Part shown: piece by piece, positions 44,570-53,471 of the stretch
How the letters are laid out: each line of letters begins with the position of its first letter
Numbering within the stretch: position 1 is the stretch's first letter
DNA from: Rhodanobacter denitrificans
GTDB taxonomy: Bacteria; Pseudomonadota; Gammaproteobacteria; Xanthomonadales; Rhodanobacteraceae
Direction: 5' to 3'
DNA length: 64,000 nucleotides
NCBI GenBank assembly: GCA_017848855.1
Contig: JAFIHF010000034.1
Location: forward strand, 44,793 to 108,792
The notes under the pieces: model-generated
Told to the model about the DNA's origin: nothing
Database searches by the model: none
What the model saw: only the letters and a program-made list of their open reading frames with translations
Position numbers and translations under genes: made by a program

Positions 44570-45274
44570 TCACGCGGGTTTCCGGGCGCAGAGGATGTAG
44601 TTGATCGCGGTGACGCGGCTCAGCCATGCCTTGCGGCCGAGCGGGTTGTAGCCGAGGCCGCTGACGTCCTCCAGCTCCAGCCCCGCGTGGCGCAGCAGGC
44701 GCGCCAGCTCGGAGGGCTTGAGGAACTGCGCGTAGTGATGCGTGCCGCGCGGCAGCAGGCGCAGCAGGTATTCCGCGCCGAGGATCGCCGCGCCGAACGC
44801 GGCCGGCGTGCGGTTGAGCGTGGACAGGAACAGCCGCCCGCCGGGTTTCAGCATCGCGGCGAGATCGCGCACCAGCGCGGCGGGATCGGGCACGTGCTCG
44901 ATCAGCTCCATGCAGCACACCGCGTCGAAGCTCGCCGGTTCGGCCTCCGCCAGCTCGGCCGAGGACTGCTTGCGGTAATCCACCGTGAGGCCGGATTCGT
45001 GCAGGTGCAGGCGCGCGATCTCGATCACCTTGAGGCCAAGGTCGATGCCGGTGACCTGGGCGCCCGCGCGCGCCAGCGCCTCGCTGAGCAGGCCGCCGCC
45101 GCAACCCACGTCGGCCACCTTCGCGCCGCGCAGGTCCACCCGCGCGGCGACGTAACCCGCACGCACGGGATTGAGGTCGTGCAGCGGGCGCGATTCGCCG
45201 TCCGGATCCCACCAGCGCGCGGCCAGCTGGTCGAAGCGGGCGATCTCGGCGGGGCTGACGTTGGCGACGGTCAT
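44570..45274 (-). CDS. ubiG: Ubiquinone biosynthesis O-methyltransferase
   Basis: 234 residues. Carries out both O-methylations in ubiquinone synthesis. Family marks: FDQLAARWWDPDGESRPLHDLNPVR at the start, SAM motif ADVGCGGGLLSEALA, VCCMELIEHVPDP, and the UbiG membrane-binding insertion region TPAAFGAAILGAEYLLRLLPRGTHHY followed by YNPLGRKAWLSRVTAINYI. ATG at 45274; a GTG four codons upstream is possible. Operon order mtaD-yciI-[gap]-ubiG-mupP-SQS-like. Confidence 0.95.
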   Translation of the reverse strand: MTVANVSPAEIARFDQLAARWWDPDGESRPLHDLNPVRAGYVAARVDLRGAKVADVGCGGGLLSEALARAGAQVTGIDLGLKVIEIARLHLHESGLTVDYRKQSSAELAEAEPASFDAVCCMELIEHVPDPAALVRDLAAMLKPGGRLFLSTLNRTPAAFGAAILGAEYLLRLLPRGTHHYAQFLKPSELARLLRHAGLELEDVSGLGYNPLGRKAWLSRVTAINYILCARKPA

Positions 45275-45371
45275 GTTCGGGTCCACGGTGAATACGTGAT
45301 TTTATTCAAAAGTGCAGCCAGGGATGGCCGCCGCTTGCTCTTCGCGCTCACGGATGAGCGCAAGAGCAAAA

Positions 45372-45626
45372 CTAATCCACCAACCATTCGTGCACCGTGA
45401 TGTCCCAGCCGCCGCTGGTGTACGCGGGATCGCGCTGGACGATGACCTGCGCCTCGGCGGCCGACTCGGCGCGCAGCAGGTAGGCGCCGCCGCTCTTGTC
45501 GCCGAACGGGCCGTTCATTTCGCAGCGCCCCTGCGCGCGCAGTTCGTCGAGGAACTGCCGATGCAGCGGCACGACCGCCGGATCGAGCTGCGGGCGACGC
45601 TTGAGCAGGACGAGATAACGAGTCAT
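45372..45626 (-). CDS. YciI-like protein
   Basis: 84 residues. Ferredoxin-like YciI fold: MTRYLVLLKRRPQ, RQFLDELRAQGRCEMNGPFGDKSGGAYLLRAESAAEAQVIVQRDPAY and the final ITVHEWLV. The His of the family (LHRQFLDEL) and Asp in RDPAY resemble the putative catalytic pair of YciI. Function undefined. Start ATG shares its first base with the last base of the mtaD stop (TGATG), so coupled to mtaD. Confidence 0.8.
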   Translation of the reverse strand: MTRYLVLLKRRPQLDPAVVPLHRQFLDELRAQGRCEMNGPFGDKSGGAYLLRAESAAEAQVIVQRDPAYTSGGWDITVHEWLVD

Positions 45627-46957
45627 CACCCCTCCGCGAGCCGCTCGCGCCACGCATGCGCGCGAGCGAGGATGGCGGCCATGTCCATGTCCACCAGTTC
45701 GCGGTCGGCAAGCTTGCGCCGGCCGGCGATCCACACGTCGCTGACCTGGTGGCGACCGCTGGCGTAGGCCAGCTGCGAGGCCACGTGGTACAGCGGCTGG
45801 GTTTCCAGGTCCGACAGGCGCACGGCGGCGAGGTCGGCCTGCTTGCCGGCCTCGATCGAGCCGATCTTCGCCTCCAGCCCCATCGCCTTCGCGCTGCCCA
45901 ACGTGGCCGCGTGCAGCGCGCTGGCGGCGTCGAACGCGGCGGCGTCCTGCGCCACCGCCTTGGCCAGCAGCGCCGCGGTGCGCAGCTCGCCGAACATGTC
46001 GAGGTCGTTGTTCGAGGCGCAGCCGTCGGTGCCGATGGCGAGGTTCACGCCGGCGCGGCGCAGCTTCTCCGCCGGGCAGAAACCGGAGGCGAGCTTGAGG
46101 TTGGATTCGGGGCAATGCACTACCGACACGCCGGCCTCGGCGCAGGCGGCGATCTCGCCGTCGGTGAGCTGGGTCATGTGCACCGCGATCAGGCGGTCGT
46201 TGACCAGGCCCAGCTTCTGCAGGCGCTGGAACGGGCGCAGGCCGCTCTTTTTCTTTTCTTCCTCGACCTCGTGCGCGGTCTCGTGCAGGTGCAGGTGCAC
46301 CGGGATGTCGAGGTGGTCGGCGAGCACGCGGATGCGCGCGAAGCTCTCGTCCGACACCGTGTACGGCGCATGCGGCGCGAACGCGGTGGACACCAGCGCG
46401 TCGCCGCGGAAGCTGTCGTGCACTTCGCTGGCGCGCTCGAAGTATTCGTCCTGCGATTTCGCCCACGCGGTGGGGAACTCGATCACCGGCAGGCCGACCA
46501 CCGCGCGGAAGCCCAGCTTGCGGTAGGTGGCGCCGATCGCGTCGGGGAAGAAGTAGTTCTCGTTGGCGCAGGTGGTGCCGCCGCGCAGCATCTCGGCCAC
46601 CGCCAGCTCCACGCCGTCGCGCACGAATTCCGGCCCGATCACCTTGGCCTCGGCGGGCCAGATGTGCTGCTGCAGCCAGACCATCAGCGGCAGATCGTCG
46701 GCCAGGCCGCGCAGCAGGGTCATCGGGTTGTGCGTGTGCGCGTTGACCAGGCCGGGGATCAGCGCGTGCTCGGGCAGGCGCACGGTTTCGCGCGGGGCGT
46801 AGGCCGTGCGGGCGTCGGCGATCGGCAGCACTGCGACGATGCGGTCACCGCTCACCGCCACCGCGTGGTCTTCCAGCACCACGGCGTGCGGCTCGACCGG
46901 GACGACCCAGCGGGCTTCGATCAGGAGGTCGATGGGTTGGGGCTGGGTGTCGCTCAT
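45626..46957 (-). CDS. mtaD: 5-methylthioadenosine/S-adenosylhomocysteine deaminase (TRZ/ATZ family amidohydrolase)
   Basis: 443 residues. Metal-dependent amidohydrolase with zinc ligands in NAHTHNPMTLLRG, APHAPYTVSDE, HLHLHETAHEVEEE and AIGTDGCASNNDLDM. Position two genes ahead of ubiG mirrors Pseudomonas, where the gene product deaminates methylthioadenosine. Guanine or chlorohydrolase activity is the family alternative, but MtaD is the common housekeeping form. ATG at 46957. Upstream lie two CTGGATTCC repeats. Confidence 0.85.
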   Translation of the reverse strand: MSDTQPQPIDLLIEARWVVPVEPHAVVLEDHAVAVSGDRIVAVLPIADARTAYAPRETVRLPEHALIPGLVNAHTHNPMTLLRGLADDLPLMVWLQQHIWPAEAKVIGPEFVRDGVELAVAEMLRGGTTCANENYFFPDAIGATYRKLGFRAVVGLPVIEFPTAWAKSQDEYFERASEVHDSFRGDALVSTAFAPHAPYTVSDESFARIRVLADHLDIPVHLHLHETAHEVEEEKKKSGLRPFQRLQKLGLVNDRLIAVHMTQLTDGEIAACAEAGVSVVHCPESNLKLASGFCPAEKLRRAGVNLAIGTDGCASNNDLDMFGELRTAALLAKAVAQDAAAFDAASALHAATLGSAKAMGLEAKIGSIEAGKQADLAAVRLSDLETQPLYHVASQLAYASGRHQVSDVWIAGRRKLADRELVDMDMAAILARAHAWRERLAEG

Positions 46958-47171
46958 GGCAATCGGTTCCGTGATTCGGATATGCAAAGGGCGGCCCACC
47001 TTGCGGCGCCGCCCTCCAAGCTCGTCATTCCGGCGCAGGCCGGAATCCAGTGTGACACTCGTGCGAAGCACACAAAATAACGAGCGCTACGCGCGAGTGC
47101 TTCACTGGATCCCGGCTTTCGCCGGGATGACGAACCGGCAAAGGCGCGGGCTCAGCCCGCGCGCCGGTTCG
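46958..47171. other. Intergenic stretch between mtaD and efp with two CTGGATTCC-type repeats
   Basis: Repeats at 47024-47050 (arms ATTCCGGC/GCCGGAAT) and 47103-47132 (arms ATCCCGGC/GCCGGGAT) face each other, with 52 bases between. No gene seen. Confidence 0.7.
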
Positions 47172-47741
47172 TCACTTGCCGACGCGGCTGACGTATTCGC
47201 CGGTGCGGGTGTCGACCTTGATCACCTCGTCCTGACCCACGAACAGCGGCACGCGCACCACGGCGCCGGTTTCCAGCGTGGCCGGCTTGCCGCCGCCGCC
47301 GGAGGTGTCGCCGCGCACGCCGGGGTCGGTCTCGACGATCTTCAGCTCGACGAAGTTCGGCGCCTGCACCGCGATGATCTCGCCGTTGAACAGGGTGACC
47401 ACGCACTCTTCCTCGCCCTTCAGCCACTTCGCGGCGTCGCCCACGCCGGCCTTGGTGGCCTGGTGCTGCTCGAACGATTCCTGGTGCATGAAGTGCCAGA
47501 ACTCGCCGTCGGAGTACAGGTACTGCATGTCGGTGTCGGTGACGTCGGCGACCTCGAAGGAGTCGCTGGACTTCATCGTCTGCTCGGTGGTGCGGCCGGT
47601 CTTCAGGTTGCGGATGAAGATGCGGGTGAACGCCTGGCCCTTGCCGGGCTTGATGAACTCGGCTTCGGTGATGATCCACGGATCGTTGTTGTGAAGGATC
47701 TTCATGCCCTTCTTGACGTCGTTGAGACCGGCGGTGGCCAT
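47172..47741 (-). CDS. efp: Translation elongation factor P
   Basis: 189 residues, three-domain EF-P. Rescues ribosomes stalled at polyproline. The modified lysine is K34 in [12 protein letters not shown], compatible with beta-lysylation. EpmB, the lysine 2,3-aminomutase for that modification, is encoded divergently 115 bases away; epmA is not in the window. ATG at 47741 with GGAG upstream. C-terminal domain ends [12 protein letters not shown] as usual. Confidence 0.96.
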   Translation of the reverse strand: MATAGLNDVKKGMKILHNNDPWIITEAEFIKPGKGQAFTRIFIRNLKTGRTTEQTMKSSDSFEVADVTDTDMQYLYSDGEFWHFMHQESFEQHQATKAGVGDAAKWLKGEEECVVTLFNGEIIAVQAPNFVELKIVETDPGVRGDTSGGGGKPATLETGAVVRVPLFVGQDEVIKVDTRTGEYVSRVGK

Positions 47742-47855
47742 GCGGTGAACTCCAGGAGGTGAACGGGTATCGGGGGTTCGATCGGCCACCACCGCCGTGA
47801 GCGGCGGCTACAATGGACGGTTCGAGCATCCGGCACGCGCCGGACAAGGCCACAC

Positions 47856-48878
47856 ATGATAACCGCAAGCCCCGGCCCACGCATTACGCCCCCCGCCAGC
47901 ACGCCGCCCGCCGACTGGCGGCAGCTGTGGCGCGAGGCCGTCACCGATGCCGGCGAACTGCTGGAACTGGTCGGCCTGGCCCACCTGGCCGCCGGGCTGC
48001 CGCCCGCCGATGCCGGCTTCGCCCTGCGCGTGCCGCGCGGCTTCGTGGCGCGCATGCGCCACGGCGATCCGCGCGATCCGCTGCTGCTGCAGGTGCTGCC
48101 GCAGCTGGCCGAGCTGGACGAGGTGCCCGGCTTCGTCGCCGACGCGGTGGGCGACCTCGCCGCGCGCGAGGCGCAGGGCGTGCTGCACAAGTACCACGGC
48201 CGCGCCCTGCTGATCGCCAGCGGCAGCTGCGCGGTGAATTGCCGCTACTGCTTCCGCCGGCACTTCCCCTACGGCGAGGAAATGGCCGCCGCCGGCCAGT
48301 GGCGGCAGGCGCTGGAGCACCTGCGCCGGGATCCCACGATCGGCGAGCTGATCCTCTCCGGCGGCGATCCGCTGGCGCTGTCCACCGCCAAGCTGGAGGA
48401 GCTGGCGCGCGGCCTCACCGGCATCCCGCACGTCACCCGCCTGCGCATCCACAGCCGCCTGCCGGTGGTGCTGCCCGAGCGCATCGACGACGCCTTCGTC
48501 GCCTGGCTGGAAGCCCTGCCGCTGCAGAAGGTGGTGGTGCTGCACGCGAACCACGCGAACGAATTCGACGACGGCGTGGACGCCGCCTGCGCGCGCCTGC
48601 GCGCGGCCGGCGCCACGCTGCTGAACCAGTCGGTGCTGCTGCGCGGCGTCAACGACGATGCCGAAGCCCTCGCTGCGCTGTCCGAGCGCATGTTCGCCGC
48701 CGGCGTGCTGCCCTACTACCTGCACCAGCTCGACCGCGTGCAGGGCGCTGCGCACTTCGAGGTGGACGACGCTCGCGCGCTGGCGCTCGTGGAGGCGCTG
48801 CGCGCCCGCCTGCCCGGCTATCTGGTGCCGAAGCTGGTGCGCGAGGTGGGCGGCGATCCCTCCAAGCGCCCGTTGTAA
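47856..48878 (+). CDS. epmB: EF-P beta-lysylation protein EpmB (lysine 2,3-aminomutase)
   Basis: 340 residues. Radical-SAM enzyme with the cluster motif SGSCAVNCRYCFRRHFPY (C-x3-C-x2-C) and GELILSGGDPLALS; converts alpha-lysine to beta-lysine for EF-P modification by EpmA. Length fits EpmB (about 340), shorter than catabolic KamA. A TACAAT hexamer at 47809-47814 could be its -10 element. Divergent arrangement with efp supports the role. Confidence 0.93.
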   Translation: MITASPGPRITPPASTPPADWRQLWREAVTDAGELLELVGLAHLAAGLPPADAGFALRVPRGFVARMRHGDPRDPLLLQVLPQLAELDEVPGFVADAVGDLAAREAQGVLHKYHGRALLIASGSCAVNCRYCFRRHFPYGEEMAAAGQWRQALEHLRRDPTIGELILSGGDPLALSTAKLEELARGLTGIPHVTRLRIHSRLPVVLPERIDDAFVAWLEALPLQKVVVLHANHANEFDDGVDAACARLRAAGATLLNQSVLLRGVNDDAEALAALSERMFAAGVLPYYLHQLDRVQGAAHFEVDDARALALVEALRARLPGYLVPKLVREVGGDPSKRPL

Positions 48879-49007
48879 ACCGGTGCCCGTTCACAGCCGC
48901 TCGGCGCTGCGCTGGCAGTTCCGCCGCCGATCCGTTACAACCGAGCCTGCACTTCGTCTCGCCGGGAAGGCGAGCGGCCTTCATTGCTTCCCGCAACACG
49001 GCAGCCC

Positions 49008-51050
49008 ATGAAAAAAGACTTCGTCATCAGGATTCTCTTCATCGAACACTCGGTCGAGGAGGCGGAGCAGATCATCAGCCTGCTGCGCAACACCGGCATC
49101 GCGGTGCGGCCGGCGCGCGCCACCACCGCGGACCAGGTGCAGGCCGCGCTGGTCGAGCTGGAGCCGGACCTGGTGCTGTTCGACCCCGCCAACGGCGCCG
49201 TCACCCTGCCCGAGGTGGTGCGCATGCTCGACGCCCACGGCAGCGACTACTCCCTGCTCGGCCTGGTCGGCGCGCTGGACAACCGCGAGGTGGCCGAACT
49301 GTTCGAGCAGGGCGTGCATGGCATCGCCGCGCGCGGCATGCCCGGTCAGCTGCTGGCGGTGCTGCAGCGCGAATTCGACGCCTTGCAGGCCCGGCGCCAG
49401 CTGCGCCGGCTGGAAGCCACGCAGCGCGAGCTGGAGCGCCGCTGCGACGCCCTGCTCGACTCCTCCCGCGACGCCATCACCTACGTGCACGAGGGCGTGC
49501 ACGTGCGCGCCAACCAGGCCTACCTAGAGACTTTCGGCCACGAAAGCTTCGACGACCTGCTCGGCATGCCGATCCTTGACATGATCGACGCCGACGACAT
49601 CAACGAATTCAAGAACCTGCTGCGTGGCCACGCCCGCCAGGAGAAGCTGCCGAACCAGGTCAGCCTGCGCGCCCGCCGCGCCGACGGCAGCCCGTTCGAC
49701 GCCACCGTGGAGTTCGCCCCGGCCACGTTCGAGGGCGAGCCCTGCCTGCAGATCGTGTTCCGCCGCCAGCTGGTCGACCCGGCCGCGCTGGAGCAGCTGC
49801 AGCGCGACCCGGTCACCGGCCTGTACAGCCGCGCGCGCCTGCTCGAATGCGTGGACGACGCCGTGCACGCCGCCGCGAACGGCAAGAAGGGCCAGTCCTT
49901 GCTGCTGGTCGAACCGGACAACTGGGCGGCCATCGTGTCCAGCGTGGGCCTGGGCAAGGCCGACGAGCTGCTGGCCGGCTTCGCCGACCGCGTGCGCAAG
50001 CTGCTCGCCGCCGACGACGTGGCCGGCATGCTGGCCGAGCACACCTTGGGCGTGATCCTGTCGCCGCGGCCGGACGAGGCGGTGCGCGCCTGGATCGACC
50101 GGCTGCAGCATGTGATCAGCGCGGACATCTTCGACGCCGGCAACCGCTCCATCACCATCACCGCCAGCATCGGCGGCAGCCTGCTGGGCGAGAAGAACGC
50201 GAACGCCGACCAGTTGCTGGAACAGGCCGGCCGCGCGCTGCGCAACGCCAGGGACCTGGGCGGCAACACGATGGAACTGCACGACCCGGCGGCGCGCGAG
50301 AAGGCCGACGAGCAGCGCGATCGCGAATGGTTCGAGCTGCTGCAGCAGGCGCTGGCCAACGACGGCATGGTGCTCTACCACCAGCAGACGATCAGCCTGC
50401 AGGATGCCGAGGGCGACTACTCGGAGATCCTGCTGCGCATGAACGGGCCGCAAGGCGAGGTGATGCCCGGCGTGTTCATGCCGATCGCCGAGAAGCACGG
50501 CCTGAACGGCGCGATCGACCGCTACGTGCTCAGGCACGCCGTCGAAGCGCTGCGCCGCCGCGAACGCCAGGGCGTCGCCACCACCTTCTTCGTCAAGCTC
50601 ACCACCGACTCGCTGCAGGACGCGAGCCTGCTGCCCTGGCTGGACGAGCAGCTGCGCCAGGCCGCGCTGAAACGCAGCCGGCTGGTGCTGGAGATGACCG
50701 AGAGCAAGGTGATGACCCTGCTGCGCCCCGCGCAGGAGTTCGTCACGGCGTGGAAGAAGCTCGGCGGCCGCTTCGCGCTGGAGCAGTTCGGCTCCGGCCT
50801 CAACTCGTTCCAGCTGCTCAACCACATCGACGCGGACTACCTGAAGATCGACCGCAGCTACATGGCCGACCTGCCGCAGCACCCCGAGAACCAGAAGAAG
50901 GTGGCCGAACTCTGCCAGCAGGCGCGCGCGCTGCAGAAGCAGACCATCGCCGAATGGGTCGAGGACGCCACCAGCACCTCGCTGCTGTTCGCGGCGGGCG
51001 TGGACTTCGTGCAGGGCAACTTCCTGCAGGTGCCGCAGCGGCTGGATTGA
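49008..51050 (+). CDS. fimX: FimX-like protein with degenerate GGDEF and EAL domains
   Basis: 680 residues. Domain order: receiver-like domain without a proper phospho-Asp (about 6-125; VLFDPANG), PAS (about 145-270), GGDEF-like (about 283-425) in which the GGDEF box is lost (AEHTLGVIL), and EAL-like (about 440-680) with EILLRM in place of the catalytic EAL motif and several metal residues missing. This is the layout of FimX, which binds cyclic di-GMP through its EAL domain and promotes type IV pilus assembly and twitching at the pole. Catalytic activity is not expected. ATG at 49008 starts MKKDFVIRILFIEHS. Ends in a strong terminator shared with rplS. Confidence 0.88.
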   Translation: MKKDFVIRILFIEHSVEEAEQIISLLRNTGIAVRPARATTADQVQAALVELEPDLVLFDPANGAVTLPEVVRMLDAHGSDYSLLGLVGALDNREVAELFEQGVHGIAARGMPGQLLAVLQREFDALQARRQLRRLEATQRELERRCDALLDSSRDAITYVHEGVHVRANQAYLETFGHESFDDLLGMPILDMIDADDINEFKNLLRGHARQEKLPNQVSLRARRADGSPFDATVEFAPATFEGEPCLQIVFRRQLVDPAALEQLQRDPVTGLYSRARLLECVDDAVHAAANGKKGQSLLLVEPDNWAAIVSSVGLGKADELLAGFADRVRKLLAADDVAGMLAEHTLGVILSPRPDEAVRAWIDRLQHVISADIFDAGNRSITITASIGGSLLGEKNANADQLLEQAGRALRNARDLGGNTMELHDPAAREKADEQRDREWFELLQQALANDGMVLYHQQTISLQDAEGDYSEILLRMNGPQGEVMPGVFMPIAEKHGLNGAIDRYVLRHAVEALRRRERQGVATTFFVKLTTDSLQDASLLPWLDEQLRQAALKRSRLVLEMTESKVMTLLRPAQEFVTAWKKLGGRFALEQFGSGLNSFQLLNHIDADYLKIDRSYMADLPQHPENQKKVAELCQQARALQKQTIAEWVEDATSTSLLFAAGVDFVQGNFLQVPQRLD

Positions 51051-51068
51051 ACGCGGCGCCGGCGGACG

Positions 51069-51102
51069 CGAAAAACCCGCGGATCGCTCCGCGGGTTTTT
51101 CG
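51069..51102. terminator. Bidirectional terminator between fimX and rplS
   Basis: Perfect 14-bp stem CGAAAAACCCGCGG / CCGCGGGTTTTTCG with loop ATCGCT; A/T tracts in both directions. Confidence 0.9.
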
Positions 51103-51130
51103 TTTCCGGCTTGCCGAAAGGCGCGTGCGC

Positions 51131-51523
51131 TTACTTGGCACCGGCAGCCTTGTTGGCAGCCTTGATCGCGGCGGCGGCGGCGATGTCTTCCTTGATGCGG
51201 GCCGCCTTGCCTTCCAGGCCGCGCAGGTAATACAGCTTGGCGCCGCGCACCTTGCCCTTGCGCTTCACTTCGACCGAGTCGATCGCCGGGCTGTGCGCCT
51301 GGAACACGCGCTCCACGCCGGTGCCGTGCGAAATCTTGCGCACGGTGAAGGCCGAATGCAGGCCGCGGTTGCGCTTGGCGATGACGATGCCCTCGAACGC
51401 CTGCACGCGCTCGCGGTTGCCTTCCTTCACCTTGACGTTGACCACCACGGTGTCGCCGGCGCCGAACTCCGGCAAGGGGCGGGTGATCTGCTCGGCTTCG
51501 AACTGCTGGATGATCTTGTTCAT
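51131..51523 (-). CDS. rplS: 50S ribosomal protein L19
   Basis: 130 residues, slightly long because of an Ala/Lys-rich tail ([16 protein letters not shown]). Core is canonical: [74 protein letters not shown] at 51523 after GAGGT. Last gene of rpsP-rimM-trmD-rplS. Confidence 0.97.
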   Translation of the reverse strand: MNKIIQQFEAEQITRPLPEFGAGDTVVVNVKVKEGNRERVQAFEGIVIAKRNRGLHSAFTVRKISHGTGVERVFQAHSPAIDSVEVKRKGKVRGAKLYYLRGLEGKAARIKEDIAAAAAIKAANKAAGAK

Positions 51524-51570
51524 GGCGACCTCAGTGGTTTGCGACGTTCCGTGCCGCGGTAGTTCTGTAA

Positions 51571-51649
51571 GCGGCCATCCCTGACCGCAAGGTTGGTTTT
51601 TGCGATCGTCCTTGATCGCGAGAATCAAACAGCGGTCATCCATGACCGC
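51571..51649. repeat. Composite palindromic element between trmD and rplS
   Basis: Consists of an imperfect GCGGCC-ATCCCT-GACCGC hairpin (51571-51588), then TTTTTGCGATC-GTCCTT-GATCGC (51597 on), then GCGGTC-ATCCAT-GACCGC (51632-51649). The middle block recurs at 17102 and, inverted, at 18945-18977. Located inside the ribosomal operon. Confidence 0.8.
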
Positions 51650-51654
51650 ACTCT

Positions 51655-52407
51655 TCAATTTCCACCCGCCGCGCAGTATTCGCGACGGAATTCTTCCAGC
51701 AACGCGCGGGACTGCGCATCCAGCGCGCGTTGCGCCAACAGCTCCGGGCGCCGCAGCCAGGTCCGGCCCAGCGCCTGCTTCAGGCGCCAGCGGCGGATCG
51801 CCGCGTGGTCGCCGGAGAGCAGCACCGGCGGCACCTCGCCGTAGGCGTCGTGCACCGGCTTGGCGTAGTGCGGGCAGTCCAGCAGGCCGTTCGAGAACGA
51901 ATCCTGCTCGGCGGACTGCGCGTCGTTCAACGCACCGTCCTGCAACCGCCCCACCGCGTCGATCACCACCGCCGCGCCCAGCTCGCCGCCGGACAGCACG
52001 TAGTCGCCGATGGAAAGCTCCTCGTCGACCTCGTGCGCCAGCAGGCGTTCGTCCACGCCCTCGTAACGCCCGCAGAGCAAGGCGATGCGCGGCAGCTTGG
52101 CCAGCGCTTCCACCCTGCCCTGCGTGAGCCGCGCTCCCTGCGGACTCAGGTAAATCACGTGCACCGGTTCCGGTGCGGCCTCGCGCATCGCCTTCAGGGC
52201 ATCGCGCAGCGGCTGGATCAGCATCACCATCCCGGGCCCGCCGCCGCAGGTGCGGCCGTCCACGGTACGGTAATGGTCGGTGGCGTAGTCGCGCGGGTTC
52301 CAGGTTTCCACCTGCAGCAGCTCGCGCTGCTGCGCGCGTCCCACCACACCGACCGCGGCGCACTGGCGCATGAAGTCGGGAAACAGCGTGACGACGTCGA
52401 TACGCAC
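51655..52407 (-). CDS. trmD: tRNA (guanine-N1)-methyltransferase
   Basis: 250 residues from GTG at 52407, giving [12 protein letters not shown], the standard start. Methylates G37 of tRNAs. SPOUT knot motifs: [52 protein letters not shown]. Four-base gap to rimM. Canonical gene order. Confidence 0.96.
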   Translation of the reverse strand: MRIDVVTLFPDFMRQCAAVGVVGRAQQRELLQVETWNPRDYATDHYRTVDGRTCGGGPGMVMLIQPLRDALKAMREAAPEPVHVIYLSPQGARLTQGRVEALAKLPRIALLCGRYEGVDERLLAHEVDEELSIGDYVLSGGELGAAVVIDAVGRLQDGALNDAQSAEQDSFSNGLLDCPHYAKPVHDAYGEVPPVLLSGDHAAIRRWRLKQALGRTWLRRPELLAQRALDAQSRALLEEFRREYCAAGGN

Positions 52408-52411
52408 GACC

Positions 52412-52927
52412 CTAGAACTCCGGGTCCCAGTCCACCACCATGCGCCCGCCGGACAAGTCCACCGAACGCACCACACTGCCCTGGATGAAGGGGATCAGCC
52501 GCTCGCGCGTGCCGTCCCGCACCACCACCACGTCGTTGGCGCCGGTGGCGAACAGGTGGCTGACCCGCCCGAGCGCCGCGCCTTCGGTGGTGACGACCTC
52601 AAGCCCTTCGAGGTCGACCCAGTAATACTCGTCCTTGCCGGGAGGCGGCAGCTGCTCGCGGGCGACGTAGATGTCGCTGCCGACGAGGGCGGCTGCCGTG
52701 TCGCGGTCGTCCACGCCGGGCAGGTGGGCCACCAGGCCCTTGCCCTGCGGGCGCCCTTGCGCTCCCGCGATCTCCGTGACCGCCTCCGGCGCCGTTGCCA
52801 GCAGCCAGGGTTGGTAGCGGAAGATCTGCGTGCGCGGCTCGGTCCAGGATTCCAGCTTGACCCAGCCCTGCACGCCATACAGCCCGACGATGCGCCCGAC
52901 CGGGACGCGCCGACCGGCTGCCGTCAC
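52412..52927 (-). CDS. rimM: Ribosome maturation factor RimM
   Basis: 171 residues from GTG at 52927, two bases after the rpsP stop. N-terminal RimM domain [24 protein letters not shown] and PRC-barrel domain [38 protein letters not shown]. Assists assembly of the 30S head. Coordinates fixed by operon spacing. Confidence 0.94.
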   Translation of the reverse strand: MTAAGRRVPVGRIVGLYGVQGWVKLESWTEPRTQIFRYQPWLLATAPEAVTEIAGAQGRPQGKGLVAHLPGVDDRDTAAALVGSDIYVAREQLPPPGKDEYYWVDLEGLEVVTTEGAALGRVSHLFATGANDVVVVRDGTRERLIPFIQGSVVRSVDLSGGRMVVDWDPEF

Positions 52928-52929
52928 GT

Positions 52930-53184
52930 TCAGGCCGCCTGCTGCTTGCCGGCTTCCTTCACGAGCGCCGCGACCTTGTCGGAGAGCTGGGCGCCCTTGC
53001 CCACCCACTCCTGCACGCGCGCCACGTTCAGCTCGAGACGCTTGTCCTTGCCCGAGGCGACCGGGTTGTAGTAGCCCACGTTCTCGATGTTGCGGCCGTC
53101 ACGCTTGTTGCGCTGATCGGTGACCACGACGTGGTAGAACGGGCGGCCCTTGGCGCCACCGCGCGAAAGACGAATCTTGACCAT
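52930..53184 (-). CDS. rpsP: 30S ribosomal protein S16
   Basis: 84 residues. [21 protein letters not shown] start and [10 protein letters not shown] are diagnostic. ATG at 53184 with GGAG upstream. First gene of the rpsP-rimM-trmD-rplS operon. A TAAAAT hexamer on this strand at 53251-53256 may be its -10 element; no good -35 was seen. Confidence 0.97.
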   Translation of the reverse strand: MVKIRLSRGGAKGRPFYHVVVTDQRNKRDGRNIENVGYYNPVASGKDKRLELNVARVQEWVGKGAQLSDKVAALVKEAGKQQAA

Positions 53185-53334
53185 GATGAAAGCTCCAGAG
53201 ATGCCGGAAACGCCGGCCACACGCACGTGGGCGTGCGCGGTAAACGCGGCATTTTAGGGGGACGTGGGGGAAAAAGGAAGAGGTGGCGCGGTTTCGGGCG
53301 CCAGTCCGCCTGAAAAGCCAGAGCCTTGCTTGAT

Positions 53335-53471
53335 GCCTTTGAAGGGCAGTCCTGCCCTTCAAAGGCTCGCCCCGGTCGGCTCGCCGACCGGGGCTCCGTC
53401 CGGCAATCGCCAAGCGATTGCCGGACGAGCGGGCCATCCATGGCCCGCGCTGACGGGCCTTGCCCGTCAGC
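53335..53471. repeat. Array of five back-to-back perfect hairpins downstream of ffh
   Basis: 1: 53335-53366, 14-bp arms GCCTTTGAAGGGCA. 2: 53369-53394, GCCCCGGTCGGC arms. 3: 53397-53427, 14-bp arms CGTCCGGCAATCGC. 4: 53429-53448, GCGGGCC-ATCCAT-GGCCCGC. 5: 53449-53471, GCTGACGGGC/GCCCGTCAGC, overlapping the ffh stop codon (53467-53469). Spacers are 0-2 bases. None has a clear U-tract, so they are not simple intrinsic terminators. Confidence 0.92.

Noticed and set aside
53335-53471. Ordinary rho-independent terminator of ffh
   Set aside because: Five stems with unrelated sequences and no U-run; a single terminator does not explain it.
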